The position numbers and the translations under genes are program-made. DNA of 64,000 nucleotides, from NCBI GenBank assembly GCA_001899175.1, contig MKVH01000024.1, positions 1 to 64,000 on the forward strand. Direction: 5' to 3'. Of this stretch, positions 24,812 through 33,776 are shown one piece after another (positions within the stretch are counted from its first letter, which is position 1; the number at the start of each line of letters is the position of its first letter). The notes below the pieces were generated by a model, which was not told the DNA's origin, did no database searches, and saw only the letters and a list, made by a program, of their open reading frames with translations. Source of the DNA: Candidatus Kapaibacterium thiocyanatum. GTDB taxonomy: Bacteria; Bacteroidota; Ignavibacteria; Kapaibacteriales; Kapaibacteriaceae.

Positions 24812-25759
24812 CTACCGTGCGATGACCATCTGGCTCGTTCTGCGTCCGGACGGCGAGTTGATGCTCGTCATGTACGTCCCTGCAGGGATGCCGTCCGTGC
24901 TGATATGCTGTTCGAGGATTCCGTTGCTGACCGTAGTGGGGACGGAGCGCACCAGCACTCCGTTCATGTCGAAGACTTCGATGGTAGCCGGCCCGTCCTG
25001 GAGGCCCTGCTGACGTACGGTCACCGCCGACGATGCAGGGAGCGGCGTGATGTGCAGCGACATGCCGCCGTCACGTGATGCGTCGTTCAGGCCCGTCGTG
25101 CCGCTGGACGGGAAGAGCAGTGAAGACTCGTCCCTGGAAGGTATGGTGCCGTCCCAGAGCATGAAGCGTGTGGCCGAGCGCTTGCCTCCGTCGCCGATGC
25201 CGAGCGGCAGACCCTTCATGCGGTGATGGTCGAGGCGCCCGGACTTCAGGTCCGGATACTTGTCGTGCCATGCCTTCATCAGTGCCTGCGCTTCGTTCTT
25301 CCATGCTTCGATCTTCGGTTCACCGGAGTCGAAGATGCTGCGGAGCTTGTTCTTCGAATGGTCCGCGATCGGCTTCAGGCGTTCCATGATGGATTCCATG
25401 GATTCCCTGTGCTGCTCGCGCATTCCCTTGATCGCATCGTGGCGTTCGGAATGATCCTCGTGATTCTTCGTCATCGCGGAACGCATCTCCTTGCCCATGT
25501 TCTCGCGGCTGACCTTGGCTTCGGCGCGGAGCTTGTTGAGTTCGGTGAGATCCTGCGTGGAGAGGGAGGCGTCGTAGGTCCGCTTCCATTCCGAGAGCGT
25601 CGGGAAGACCGACTTCTCGAGCCAGGAATGCATCGACGTGCGGAGTTCGTTGAAGGCTTCCTTGTTGGCCGCGCGATCCTTGTCGGGGCGTCCTGCCTTG
25701 GCGTTCGCCTGACCGATGCTGAGCAGAAGGACGAGTGCCATCACCATCGTCGTTTTCAT
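24812..25759 (-). CDS. secreted helical protein with C-terminal sorting-type domain
   Basis: This 315-residue protein has a signal peptide (to about 20). A long charged helical region follows (25-190) with HxxH and Met/Glu-rich helices (EAKVSRENMGKEMRSAMTKNH and SMESIMERLKPIADHSKNKL), reminiscent of CpxP/Spy-type periplasmic helical proteins. A low-complexity linker leads to a C-terminal domain (about 240-315; IEVFDMNGVLVRSVPTTV...GIPAGTYMTSI) of the type IX sorting kind. It is likely a secreted or cell-surface protein of unknown role. A conserved hairpin terminates it. Confidence 0.75.
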   Translation of the reverse strand: MKTTMVMALVLLLSIGQANAKAGRPDKDRAANKEAFNELRTSMHSWLEKSVFPTLSEWKRTYDASLSTQDLTELNKLRAEAKVSRENMGKEMRSAMTKNHEDHSERHDAIKGMREQHRESMESIMERLKPIADHSKNKLRSIFDSGEPKIEAWKNEAQALMKAWHDKYPDLKSGRLDHHRMKGLPLGIGDGGKRSATRFMLWDGTIPSRDESSLLFPSSGTTGLNDASRDGGMSLHITPLPASSAVTVRQQGLQDGPATIEVFDMNGVLVRSVPTTVSNGILEQHISTDGIPAGTYMTSINSPSGRRTSQMVIAR

Positions 25760-25865
25760 GATCGTACCTCGAATGTGGGAGTATCGAACCGTGTCTGTGC
25801 TGAATGTGCCCCTAGACCCTGCCCCATAGGGGGAGGTTTAACAACGGATCACGATCCGGTCCGGA

Positions 25866-26582
25866 TCACTCCTCCTCGAAGGCCCGCTTCCTCGAGAGGA
25901 CGGCCTGGCGGCGCTGCTTGAATGCCCGTTTCTCGTGGCGCGTACGCAGTACGTGAAGCACTTCGAACAGGGTCTTGAAGGAATGATGGGGAATGCCGTT
26001 CGCCGTGCAGTAGGCAGCGAGATGGCCCTTGGCGAAGATGATGTCGGCATGCTCGGCCGCACACCGGTCGGAATGCCCGTCGCCGATGTAGACGATGACG
26101 TCGTCAGGGCCTGCGGTATCGAGCAGGACATTGCGTTTGCACGATGCGCAGTAGCACGAGCACGACTCGGAAGCGCCGGGAAAGTCGGGCTGCCATACGT
26201 CGTTCCTTCGTTCCATGGTGTTGCAATGGACGGTGAGATGGGAAGAATCCACGCGTGCGAGGATCGGATCGATGTACGAGCGGAAGCCGTCGCTGACGAC
26301 CGTCAGAGGCAGGCCGTTGGCATCGCACCAGCGCACCAGTGCCGGGAACGATGCGTCGACGGTCTGCTGTTCGGCGAAGTCGCGAAGAGCTTCGACCGTC
26401 GTGTCGATGCGGAGAGCTGCGCAGGACCGTCGATAGTATTCCGCGACGGAGATCGATCCGGCGAGAAGGTCGTCGTGGATGGTGTCGAAGTCGCCGAAGG
26501 TGCGGAAGAGTTCGTTGCCGATGTCTTCACGAGTGATCGTGCCGTCGAAGTCGATGAATATCCGTACCATCCTCGCCATCAT
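25866..26582 (-). CDS. HAD-family phosphatase, MtnX/PSP-like
   Basis: This 238-residue protein has the HAD nucleophile motif IFIDFDGTITRED at the start, motif II VVSDGF, and the late acidic motif YIGDGHSDRCAAEHADIIFAKG, which is typical of MtnX/phosphoserine-phosphatase-like enzymes. A short CSCYCASCKRN segment at about 145 carries four cysteines and could bind zinc. The substrate is unknown. The gene overlaps the upstream acyl-CoA dehydrogenase-like gene by four bases (ATGA). Confidence 0.8.
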   Translation of the reverse strand: MMARMVRIFIDFDGTITREDIGNELFRTFGDFDTIHDDLLAGSISVAEYYRRSCAALRIDTTVEALRDFAEQQTVDASFPALVRWCDANGLPLTVVSDGFRSYIDPILARVDSSHLTVHCNTMERRNDVWQPDFPGASESCSCYCASCKRNVLLDTAGPDDVIVYIGDGHSDRCAAEHADIIFAKGHLAAYCTANGIPHHSFKTLFEVLHVLRTRHEKRAFKQRRQAVLSRKRAFEEE

Positions 26583-27448
26583 GCCTGATAGGTGTGGAAA
26601 CCTCTGCCCGCGGCCTTGCCGTTCCATCCCGCGCGCATGTACTGCTTGAGGAGGACGCACGGACGATAACGTTCCTGGCCGTACTCGCGATAGAGACCTT
26701 CGAGGATCAGCGTCACGACGGGAAGGCCGATTTCGTCGGCCCATGCGAGCGGACCCTTGGGATAGTTCGTGCCGAGCATCATGGCCTTGTCGATGTCTTC
26801 CGGCGAGGCTACGCCTTCCATCACGGAGAATGCCGCTTCGTTGATGATCGTGACGAGGACGCGCAACTGCACGAGACCCACACGATCTTCCACACGCTCA
26901 GTCGTATAGCCCAGAGCGGCGAGCAGTGCTTCGGCCCTGGCACGATGATCCTCCGTCGTATTCAGTCCGGGGGCCACTTCCACGATCGTGACGGACGACA
27001 TCATCGACGGGACGAGACCTATACCGACGATACGGTTGATGACGTTGCCCAAGAAGCCCAGCTCCGTGGCGGTATTCGTCAGCGAGCTCGCGATGATCGT
27101 GGCCCTGGGATTGATGCTTCCCGCCACTTCGAGTCCGATCTTCCGCTCGAAGGGCGTTCCGACGGAAAGGTCGACGATGTGGGTGAACGATCCTGCGGCC
27201 GTACGGATGTCGTAGACGACGCGGTCGGCATACGGACCGTAGATCTCGGGCTGGGTGGTCCCATCCTGAAAATCCTGATCGATCAGGTCGAGGTGCATGT
27301 CCATCTCGTCCACTTCATCCATCGGGGGAAGGATGGAAAAGGGGACGCTCTTTGCGTCGAGGATCGCTGCGAATTCTTCAACGAAGTCGAGGTCGCCTGT
27401 CAGCAACACGTTGAATCGGGGATCGGTAGGCAGGTTGTATACGGTCAT
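26579..27448 (-). CDS. 3-hydroxyacyl-CoA dehydrogenase-like protein without the usual NAD loop
   Basis: This 289-residue protein matches the C-terminal half of 3-hydroxyacyl-CoA dehydrogenases (INRIVGIGLVPSMMSSVTIVEVAPGLNTTEDH, NEAAFSVMEGVASPEDIDKAMMLGTNYPKGPLAWADEIG). The N-terminal Rossmann region starts FNVLLTGDLDFVEEFAAIL, where the NAD-binding G-x-G-x-x-G is not present. It may bind cofactor differently or have lost dehydrogenase activity. The start at 27448 is divergent from cdsA by 31 bases. Confidence 0.7.
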   Translation of the reverse strand: MTVYNLPTDPRFNVLLTGDLDFVEEFAAILDAKSVPFSILPPMDEVDEMDMHLDLIDQDFQDGTTQPEIYGPYADRVVYDIRTAAGSFTHIVDLSVGTPFERKIGLEVAGSINPRATIIASSLTNTATELGFLGNVINRIVGIGLVPSMMSSVTIVEVAPGLNTTEDHRARAEALLAALGYTTERVEDRVGLVQLRVLVTIINEAAFSVMEGVASPEDIDKAMMLGTNYPKGPLAWADEIGLPVVTLILEGLYREYGQERYRPCVLLKQYMRAGWNGKAAGRGFHTYQA

Positions 27449-27479
27449 GGCTACAAAGATAACCGCTATCTTGCGTCTC

Positions 27480-28346
27480 ATGAGCAATATGCTGCAACGT
27501 ATCCTGGTCGGTCTGGTGGGGATACCACTGGTCATCGGCCTGGTGTATTTCGGTGGCTGGCCGTTCTCCGCCGTCATGATCATCATATCCGCACTTGCCC
27601 TGCGCGAATTCTATGGCCTCGGGCTCTCCAAGCATGCCGATGCCAACGTACCGTTCGGCATGATCTGGGGAATCTGCGTGCAGCTCGCCATCGCATGGAT
27701 GGTTCGGTCTCCGGCCGGGCTTACGGCAGGCTCGATCGTCCTCTCCGCTGTCGTCGTCACGGGAACGGTTCTGGCGCTGACGCTGGAGCTGTGGCGCAAC
27801 AAGCCGAACGCCCTGCTGAACGTGATGTCCACAGTGACGGGCGTGATCTACGTTTCGGGCGGACTCGGTTCACTGATCTATCTGCGTGGATACGATCATC
27901 CGTGGTTCTTGGACGCCCGCTTCGCCGATGGCGGTGCCTCCTTCATCCTGACGCTCTTCGTGTCCGTATGGATGTGCGACAGCGTGGCCTACTTCGCGGG
28001 CATGGCCTTCGGCAAACACAAGCTCTTCCCTCGCGTGAGTCCGAAGAAGTCATGGGAAGGCGCCGTCGCAGGCGGCCTCGGTGCCATCGTCGCAGCGATA
28101 GTGCTCGGCGGCTGGCTGCTGCCCCATGCACCGATGTGGCTGCTCGCGACGCTCGGTGGAATCGTCGGAGTATTCGGCCAGATCGGCGATCTCGCCGAAT
28201 CGCTGATGAAGCGTGACGCCACGATCAAGGACTCGTCACACCTCATTCCCGGACATGGCGGTGTGCTGGACCGGTTCGACAGCATGCTCTTCGTGGCTCC
28301 GCTGATCTGTGCCATCCTGGTGCTCGTCAACTTGTATCACGGTTAA
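27480..28346 (+). CDS. cdsA: phosphatidate cytidylyltransferase
   Basis: This 288-residue integral membrane enzyme has about eight hydrophobic segments and the C-terminal CDP-DAG synthase signature KDSSHLIPGHGGVLDRFDSMLF. It makes CDP-diacylglycerol from phosphatidate and CTP, the branch point of phospholipid synthesis. The typical N-terminus MLQRILVGLVGIPLVIGLVYFGG is visible at 27489; the ATG at 27480 is used. The next gene starts 10 bases downstream. Confidence 0.92.
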   Translation: MSNMLQRILVGLVGIPLVIGLVYFGGWPFSAVMIIISALALREFYGLGLSKHADANVPFGMIWGICVQLAIAWMVRSPAGLTAGSIVLSAVVVTGTVLALTLELWRNKPNALLNVMSTVTGVIYVSGGLGSLIYLRGYDHPWFLDARFADGGASFILTLFVSVWMCDSVAYFAGMAFGKHKLFPRVSPKKSWEGAVAGGLGAIVAAIVLGGWLLPHAPMWLLATLGGIVGVFGQIGDLAESLMKRDATIKDSSHLIPGHGGVLDRFDSMLFVAPLICAILVLVNLYHG

Positions 28347-28356
28347 TACCTTTCGC

Positions 28357-29307
28357 ATGGCATCGTCGCACGATCATGATCATCACGATCATCATGGACA
28401 TCATCACCATCATGGTCCGGGCCATGTCCATATCCATGAGCATCGGGACATCCGGCCACTGAGGATCGCCATCACGTTGACGGGTCTGGTCTTCGTCGCC
28501 CAGGTCGTCGGCGGGCTGTACTCCGGCAGTCTCGCCCTGCTGTCCGATGCCGGACATGTCTTCGTCGATCTCGCCTCACTGCTCATCGCCTTCATCGGAT
28601 TGAAGCTCGCTGCGCGTGCCCGGGATCAGCACGACATGCGCTTCACCTTCGGCCTCCGGAGAATCGAGATACTCGCCGCTCTCACGAACGGCTTCCTGCT
28701 CCTCGGCATCTGCATCTACATCATCATCGAAGCGGTGAAGCGCTTCGTCGATCATTCCCATCACATCCACGCCGAGTCGATGCTCGTCATCGCCATCGTC
28801 GGCTTCATCGCCAACGCCATCAGTGCGATGTATCTGCACAAGTCCGAGCACATCACGACGCGGAGTGCCTATCTGCACGTGATGACGGATCTGATGTCGA
28901 GCGGTGGCGTCATCATCGCCGCCGTCATCCTGACGATCACGGACTGGGAATGGATCGATCCTCTCATCTCGCTGCTGATCGCCGCCGTGATCATCCGTGG
29001 CGCCATCCGCGTCATCAGGCAGGCCGGTGTGATCCTCATGGAGTCGTCGCCGGAACACATCATGCCCAAGGACGTGCGTGAGGCACTGCTCGATCTCGAA
29101 GGTATCGATGACGTTCACGACGTCCATGTCTGGCAGCTCGGTGCCAATGACTATACGGCGACCGTTCATGTCGTATCCGGCAGGGCTACGGACGACGTCG
29201 TCATCGACGTCAAGAACCGTCTGCGTGAACGCTTCTCGATCGATCATGCAACGGTTCAGGTCGAGACGCGGGACCTGCACGATCAGGGAGAATGCGGCTC
29301 ATGCTGA
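28357..29307 (+). CDS. cation diffusion facilitator (zinc/cobalt-type exporter)
   Basis: This 316-residue protein opens with a His-rich cytosolic tail (DHDHHDHHGHHHHHGPGHVH, a likely metal-binding region). Six transmembrane helices follow, with LLSDAGHVFVDLASLLIAF in helix 2 (D-x-x-H-x-x-x-D transport site) and YLHVMTDLMSSGGVIIA in helix 5. A ferredoxin-like cytosolic domain (about 220-300) ends with VQVETRDLHDQGECGSC. It would export zinc, cadmium or cobalt from the cytosol. It overlaps the next gene. Confidence 0.92.
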   Translation: MASSHDHDHHDHHGHHHHHGPGHVHIHEHRDIRPLRIAITLTGLVFVAQVVGGLYSGSLALLSDAGHVFVDLASLLIAFIGLKLAARARDQHDMRFTFGLRRIEILAALTNGFLLLGICIYIIIEAVKRFVDHSHHIHAESMLVIAIVGFIANAISAMYLHKSEHITTRSAYLHVMTDLMSSGGVIIAAVILTITDWEWIDPLISLLIAAVIIRGAIRVIRQAGVILMESSPEHIMPKDVREALLDLEGIDDVHDVHVWQLGANDYTATVHVVSGRATDDVVIDVKNRLRERFSIDHATVQVETRDLHDQGECGSC

Positions 29308-29786
29308 AGCTCATCATTATTGTTGCAAATCTTATCCTGTCTTCTGAATTTGTCATCAGGGCTTCCATCCGTTACCTCGATGCTGATCGCGCATCGAAGA
29401 TCACCCGCCTTCTGCGATGGATATCCCTGCCGCTGTCGCTCACCGTATTGGTATTCGGCCTCATCGTCCAGTCGGACGCACAAGTGGGAGAACCAGGTTC
29501 GAAGTTCGCAGGAGCATCGCTCCTCGCCGTCATCGCAGCACTTCTCGTTTCCGTGACGTGTACGATCCTGTCGGTCGGTATGTATATGCTGATGGCGATC
29601 AATCACGCACGCGTCGCATCGGGACGACGTATCGCCTTTACGTTGACCGTTCAGTCGGCCGGTATAGCCGCCATCGGATTGTCCGCATACATCGGAGCAT
29701 CGCTGACCCTACCTATCATGCTGACGATGTTCATCGCCGGCATCGGTATATATACTGCAGGTTTGATGATGGAGCGAAAAATGTAG
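29292..29786 (+). CDS. four-helix membrane protein, unknown
   Basis: This 164-residue protein has four hydrophobic segments at about 4-22, 41-62, 74-100 and 117-158 and little else. Its start (29292, with another ATG at 29301) overlaps the CDF gene by 16 bases, so it is probably cotranscribed with the exporter. No family is recognised; it could be an accessory subunit or merely adjacent. Confidence 0.65.
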   Translation: MRLMLKLIIIVANLILSSEFVIRASIRYLDADRASKITRLLRWISLPLSLTVLVFGLIVQSDAQVGEPGSKFAGASLLAVIAALLVSVTCTILSVGMYMLMAINHARVASGRRIAFTLTVQSAGIAAIGLSAYIGASLTLPIMLTMFIAGIGIYTAGLMMERKM

Positions 29787-29874
29787 TCGTTCAGGGAACA
29801 AACCTTCGACATGGAAGTATAAGGGCGCGTTCAAACAAACGAATACCTGTCCAACTATCAGTTGAGGTTGTCTT

Positions 29875-31470
29875 ATGTCACGATTTCTTCACGTGTTTCT
29901 TGCCACGATAGCCGCATCGACGATGCTGACCGCACAGTCGAAATACGATGGCCGAGTGGCGGTAGGATTGAACGGTGGTGTCTCCTGGGGAGTCAACGAA
30001 ACGGAGATCAAGAATCGTTCCTTCAACTTCCTTGGACGCGTCAACGGACTGTACGACCTGAACGAGACGATCGCTCTCGAACTCGGTCTGGGCTTCACGA
30101 CGAACAGCAGCAAGGACGTCGGCGGTTTCTCCGATTACAAGACGTCCATCATCCAGCCCGACGTACGTATCCGCGCCTACTTCACCCGTGGTGCCTTCAA
30201 TCCCTACGTGACCGGTGGTCTCGGTGCTGCCCTGTACGATAACAGCGAGCGTCCGTACAATGCCGATCCCGAAGCGAAGAAGAGTGGTGCCGCACTGGCC
30301 GGTATCCTCGGAGCGGGCTTCCAGTACATGTTCAGCAACAACTGGGGTATCGACTTCCAGGTCGCTGCCGTGCCGACCTTCACGGATGATATCAATCCTG
30401 CATACGATGAGAAGAAGGACGGTTACTGGAAGGGAACGCTCGGTATCCTGTATGTGTTCGACAACAGCCAGAACGATTCCGATGGCGATGGCCTGACGAA
30501 CGAACAGGAACGTGCACTCGGTACCGATCCCAACAACCCCGATACGGACTTCGACGGTCTGAAGGATGGCGAAGAAGTCAACAAGTACAAGACCGACCCA
30601 CTGAAGGCCGATACGGATGGCGATGGTCTGACCGATGGCGACGAAGTACGCAAGTACGAAACGGATCCGCTGAAGGCCGATACGGACGGCGATGGTCTGA
30701 CGGACGGTGACGAAGTCAACAAGCACAAGACCGACCCGCTCAAGATGGATACCGATGGCGATGGACTCGGCGATGGTGTCGAAGTGAACACCCACAAGAC
30801 CAATCCTCTCGAGAAGGATACGGATGGTGACGGTCTGACGGACGGCGACGAAGTGAATACGTACAAGACCAATCCTACGAATCCCGACACGGACGGTGAT
30901 GGCCTCAAGGATGGGGATGAAGTGAATACCTTCAAGACCAATCCTACCAATCCCGATACGGATGGCGACGGTCTCAAGGACGGTGAGGAAGTACGTCAGT
31001 ACAACACCAATCCCAACGACCGCGATACGGACAAGGGTGGCATGCCCGACGGTGAGGAAGTACGCCGCAAGAAGAATCCGCTCGATCCGCTGGACGATGT
31101 GGAGCGCGCTCGACCCAAGCTCGAACTCGGCAAGAAGATCGTCCTCGAAGGTATCGTCTTCGAAACGGGCAAGGCTGCCATCAAGCCCGAATCCGAGCCG
31201 ATCCTGCAAGGTGCCCTGGAAACGATGAACGAGAATCCCGAAGTCGAGGTACTGATCACCGGCCACACGGATAACGTAGGCAAGCGCGACAAGAACATGA
31301 AGTTGTCCGCCGACCGTGCCGAATCCGTCAAGCAGTGGATGGTACAGCGTGGAGTCTCCGCGGCACGCATGACGACGAAGGGCTTCGGCCCGGATCGTCC
31401 GATCGCGCCGAACGACACCGACGCCAACAAGCAGAAGAACCGCCGTATCGAATTCGAGCGGACGAAGTAA
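29875..31470 (+). CDS. OmpA-family outer-membrane protein with TSP3 repeats
   Basis: This 531-residue protein has a signal peptide (to about 21). A beta-barrel domain (22-190) runs from [13 protein letters not shown] to [14 protein letters not shown]. Nine calcium-binding thrombospondin type-3-like repeats (about 201-408; [13 protein letters not shown]...) separate it from the C-terminal OmpA peptidoglycan-binding domain (425-531), which shows [27 protein letters not shown] and RRIEFER. The repeats should form a stiff calcium-dependent spacer between outer membrane and peptidoglycan. It stands alone and is ended by a strong terminator. Confidence 0.93.
   Translation: MSRFLHVFLATIAASTMLTAQSKYDGRVAVGLNGGVSWGVNETEIKNRSFNFLGRVNGLYDLNETIALELGLGFTTNSSKDVGGFSDYKTSIIQPDVRIRAYFTRGAFNPYVTGGLGAALYDNSERPYNADPEAKKSGAALAGILGAGFQYMFSNNWGIDFQVAAVPTFTDDINPAYDEKKDGYWKGTLGILYVFDNSQNDSDGDGLTNEQERALGTDPNNPDTDFDGLKDGEEVNKYKTDPLKADTDGDGLTDGDEVRKYETDPLKADTDGDGLTDGDEVNKHKTDPLKMDTDGDGLGDGVEVNTHKTNPLEKDTDGDGLTDGDEVNTYKTNPTNPDTDGDGLKDGDEVNTFKTNPTNPDTDGDGLKDGEEVRQYNTNPNDRDTDKGGMPDGEEVRRKKNPLDPLDDVERARPKLELGKKIVLEGIVFETGKAAIKPESEPILQGALETMNENPEVEVLITGHTDNVGKRDKNMKLSADRAESVKQWMVQRGVSAARMTTKGFGPDRPIAPNDTDANKQKNRRIEFERTK
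30475..31098 (+). repeat. nine tandem TSP3-type coding repeats
   Basis: Repeats of 22-23 codons (about 69 bases) with the core D-T-D-G-D-G-L-x-D-G-x-E-V. Middle copies are most alike at DNA level; the first and last are divergent ([12 protein letters not shown] at the start, [12 protein letters not shown] at the end). Copy number is likely to vary between strains. Confidence 0.85.
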
Positions 31471-31500
31471 GCTGCCGTCCGAACGGCGATGAACGTAATG

Positions 31501-31532
31501 AACGGGGTGCCGATGTGAATCGGCACCCCGTT
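31501..31532 (+). terminator. intrinsic terminator after the OmpA gene
   Basis: AACGGGGTGCCGAT pairs perfectly with ATCGGCACCCCGTT across a GTGA loop, 30 bases after the OmpA stop, followed by TCCG. The stem is strong; the T-tract is short (GTTTCC). Confidence 0.85.
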
Positions 31533-31578
31533 TCCGTTCGAATGACGTGAGCCATCGCCCGAATGCTATATTCACGCC

Positions 31579-32268
31579 ATGTCAGGATGCGCAATACTGT
31601 TCTTCAGCCGGAGCTGGGCGACCGAAGCCGTCGCCAAGCCCCTCGGTATCACCGATACCGGTCGTGCGGAGCGCATCATACGCGCGATGATGGAGGGTGT
31701 CCTGACCGTGCTTTCGGGTGTCGACGCCGATCTTCACTGGTGGTCCGATGTCCCCATCGAATCCGACGTTCTCCACAGGCATGGCATCCATACCAACGAA
31801 TGCCAGCGCGGCGCGAATCAGCGCGAACGCCTGAAGAACGCCGTCGATGATCTGTTCGCGCGTGGATATGCCCAGGTATGTATCGTCGGAAACGATACTC
31901 CGCTGTCCCGCGATCTCGTCGAGAACGTCCTGGACGCCGGTACCGATGTCATCGGTCATTCCTGGGATGGAGGCTTCTACATCCTCAAGCTGATGCGTGG
32001 ATCTCCGGCTGCTGCCCTGTTCGATGCGGAACGCTGGAACGGAGGACGTCCAGATGTCACCGGCCTGGATCTTTCCGTCGTCGAAGCACGGCTCGACTTC
32101 GATGTGGCAGGCACGATCCTGCGCGCCCACCCCGACAAGTATCTCCGTGGTCTCGCCGATGATGCGGACCACGTCGTCTACGGACGCCCCCGACACGTCC
32201 CCCCGCCTCTTCTCGTCGTCGTCGATGGTATCGACGGACGCGCCCCTCCATCGGTCCGTCACCGATGA
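31579..32268 (+). CDS. DUF2064 glycosyltransferase-like protein, degenerate N-terminal signature
   Basis: This 229-residue protein has the GT-A/DUF2064 core: VCIVGNDTPLSRDLVENVLD and GHSWDGGFYILKLM. These correspond to IIGTDAPLLDDALL and GPAYDGGYYLIGV in the better preserved homolog at 33773. The N-terminal nucleotide-binding segment of the family (FxKxPxxGxxKTRL) is replaced by FFSRSWATEAVAKPLG, so its sugar-nucleotide use is uncertain. It is the first gene of the arsenosugar-like block and is probably cotranscribed with the next gene, 112 bases downstream. Confidence 0.75.
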   Translation: MSGCAILFFSRSWATEAVAKPLGITDTGRAERIIRAMMEGVLTVLSGVDADLHWWSDVPIESDVLHRHGIHTNECQRGANQRERLKNAVDDLFARGYAQVCIVGNDTPLSRDLVENVLDAGTDVIGHSWDGGFYILKLMRGSPAAALFDAERWNGGRPDVTGLDLSVVEARLDFDVAGTILRAHPDKYLRGLADDADHVVYGRPRHVPPPLLVVVDGIDGRAPPSVRHR

Positions 32269-32380
32269 TGCACTGATCGGCGGTCATCGGCCATGGAATG
32301 GTCGACCTTCTACATGTTCTCGCCGCAAGGTGCGGCAGGGGAATCTTTCGTCGTACACGACAACACAACAAGGACCAATA

Positions 32381-32713
32381 ATGAGCACGTATTACAACCC
32401 CGCAGATCTCGCGAAGTTCGGTGCGATCGGTGAGTTCCAGGAAGACCTTGCGAAGAAGTTCTTCGACTATTACGGCAGTGTCTTCGCCGAAGGCGCACTG
32501 ACGCAGCGCGAGAAGTCCCTGATCGCTCTTGCCGTGGCGCATGCGGTGCAGTGTCCGTACTGCATCGACGCCTATACGACGGACTCGCTCGAGAAGGGCG
32601 CCACGGAGCAGCAGATGATGGAAGCCGTTCATGTCACGGCCGCCATTCGTGGTGGTGCATCGCTCGTCCACAGCGTGCAGATGATGAACAAGGCCAAAGA
32701 AGTCCTGATGTGA
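32381..32713 (+). CDS. AhpD-like arsenosugar biosynthesis-associated protein
   Basis: This 110-residue protein belongs to the carboxymuconolactone decarboxylase/AhpD superfamily. AHAVQCPYCIDAYTTDSL carries the C-x-x-C redox pair, and EAVHVTAAIRGGASLVHSVQM is nearly the textbook sequence of the small 'arsenosugar biosynthesis-associated peroxidase-like' family. It always occurs beside ArsS, as here (7 bases upstream of it). A peroxidase or thiol role is assumed from the superfamily. The start is preceded by AAGGACC. Confidence 0.9.
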   Translation: MSTYYNPADLAKFGAIGEFQEDLAKKFFDYYGSVFAEGALTQREKSLIALAVAHAVQCPYCIDAYTTDSLEKGATEQQMMEAVHVTAAIRGGASLVHSVQMMNKAKEVLM

Positions 32714-32720
32714 GGTCGCC

Positions 32721-33776
32721 ATGGCATCAATAACGAAATCGTTGAAGTTCAGGGGCAGTGAGCTCGCGAGCACTGCCCTGCAGCTTCGTGTGCTGAACGG
32801 TGCGGGTGGCGATATGCCGCCACTCGCACCGTTCGGGGACAAGCTGCGCACGGCGGGCCTGTATCCGCTCAGGCCGGTACCGACGGAGATATTCCAGGTG
32901 AACGTGGGCAAGATGTGCAATCAGGTCTGTCGGCATTGCCACGTCGATGCCGGACCCGACCGCAAGGAGATCATGACCCGCGATACGATGCAGGCCTGTC
33001 TCGACGCACTTGCATCGACGGGCATACGGACGGTGGATATCACCGGCGGTGCACCCGAGATGAATCCGGACTTCCGCTGGTTCGTGGAAGAGATCCGCAA
33101 GCTCGGCAGGACCGTCATGGTGCGATGCAATCTGACGATCATCGTATCGAATCCGAAGTATCACGATTTGCCGGAATTCTATCGTGAGCATCGGGTGCAC
33201 GTCGTATCGTCGTTGCCGTTCTACGATGCACGGAATACCGATCGTCAGCGCGGTGATGGGGTCCATGACGATTCCATGCGTGCCCTCAAGATGCTCAACG
33301 CCGTCGGGTATGGCATGGAGGGAAGCGGGCTCGTGCTGGACCTCGTCTACAATCCGGTCGGTGCCCTTCTGCCCGGACCGCAACAGGCGCTGGAGGCCGA
33401 TTTCAAGCGTGAACTGATGAAGCGGCATGGAGTGGTATTCAACGATCTCCACTGCATCACGAACATGCCCATCTCGCGCTTCCTCGAATTCCTGATCGAG
33501 AGCGGCAACTATGCGGCATACATGGAGAAGCTCGTGAATGCCTTCAATCCTGCCGCGGCGGCGAACGTCATGTGCAGGAATACGCTGAGCATAGGCTGGG
33601 ACGGTACGATCTACGACTGCGATTTCAATCAGCAGCTCGATCTGCCCGTAGCATCGTCATCGTCGATTCACGACTTCGATATGGCGAAGCTCGAAGCCCG
33701 CGCCGTCGTTCTCGGACAGCATTGCTATGGTTGTACGGCAGGGGCGGGGAGCTCATGCGGCGGTCAACTCACATGA
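32721..33776 (+). CDS. arsS: ArsS-type radical SAM protein with Cys-rich C-terminal domain
   Basis: This 351-residue protein has a radical SAM cluster motif CNQVCRHCHVDAGP (CxxxCxxC) at about 65 and ITGGAPEMNPDF (the GGAPE SAM motif). The C-terminal Cys-rich domain contains MCRNTLSIGWDGTIYDCDFNQ and HCYGCTAGAGSSCGG, which is diagnostic of the ArsS/DUF3641 family. ArsS attaches a 5'-deoxyadenosyl group to methylated arsenic in arsenosugar synthesis. It lies between the AhpD-like gene and a glycosyltransferase-like gene that starts within its stop codon. Confidence 0.92.
   Translation: MASITKSLKFRGSELASTALQLRVLNGAGGDMPPLAPFGDKLRTAGLYPLRPVPTEIFQVNVGKMCNQVCRHCHVDAGPDRKEIMTRDTMQACLDALASTGIRTVDITGGAPEMNPDFRWFVEEIRKLGRTVMVRCNLTIIVSNPKYHDLPEFYREHRVHVVSSLPFYDARNTDRQRGDGVHDDSMRALKMLNAVGYGMEGSGLVLDLVYNPVGALLPGPQQALEADFKRELMKRHGVVFNDLHCITNMPISRFLEFLIESGNYAAYMEKLVNAFNPAAAANVMCRNTLSIGWDGTIYDCDFNQQLDLPVASSSSIHDFDMAKLEARAVVLGQHCYGCTAGAGSSCGGQLT

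Noticed and set aside
29878..31575. A 565-codon open frame on the minus strand opposite the OmpA-TSP3 gene
   Set aside because: It mirrors the repetitive TSP3 codons, has no family match, and the plus strand encodes a clear OmpA protein.
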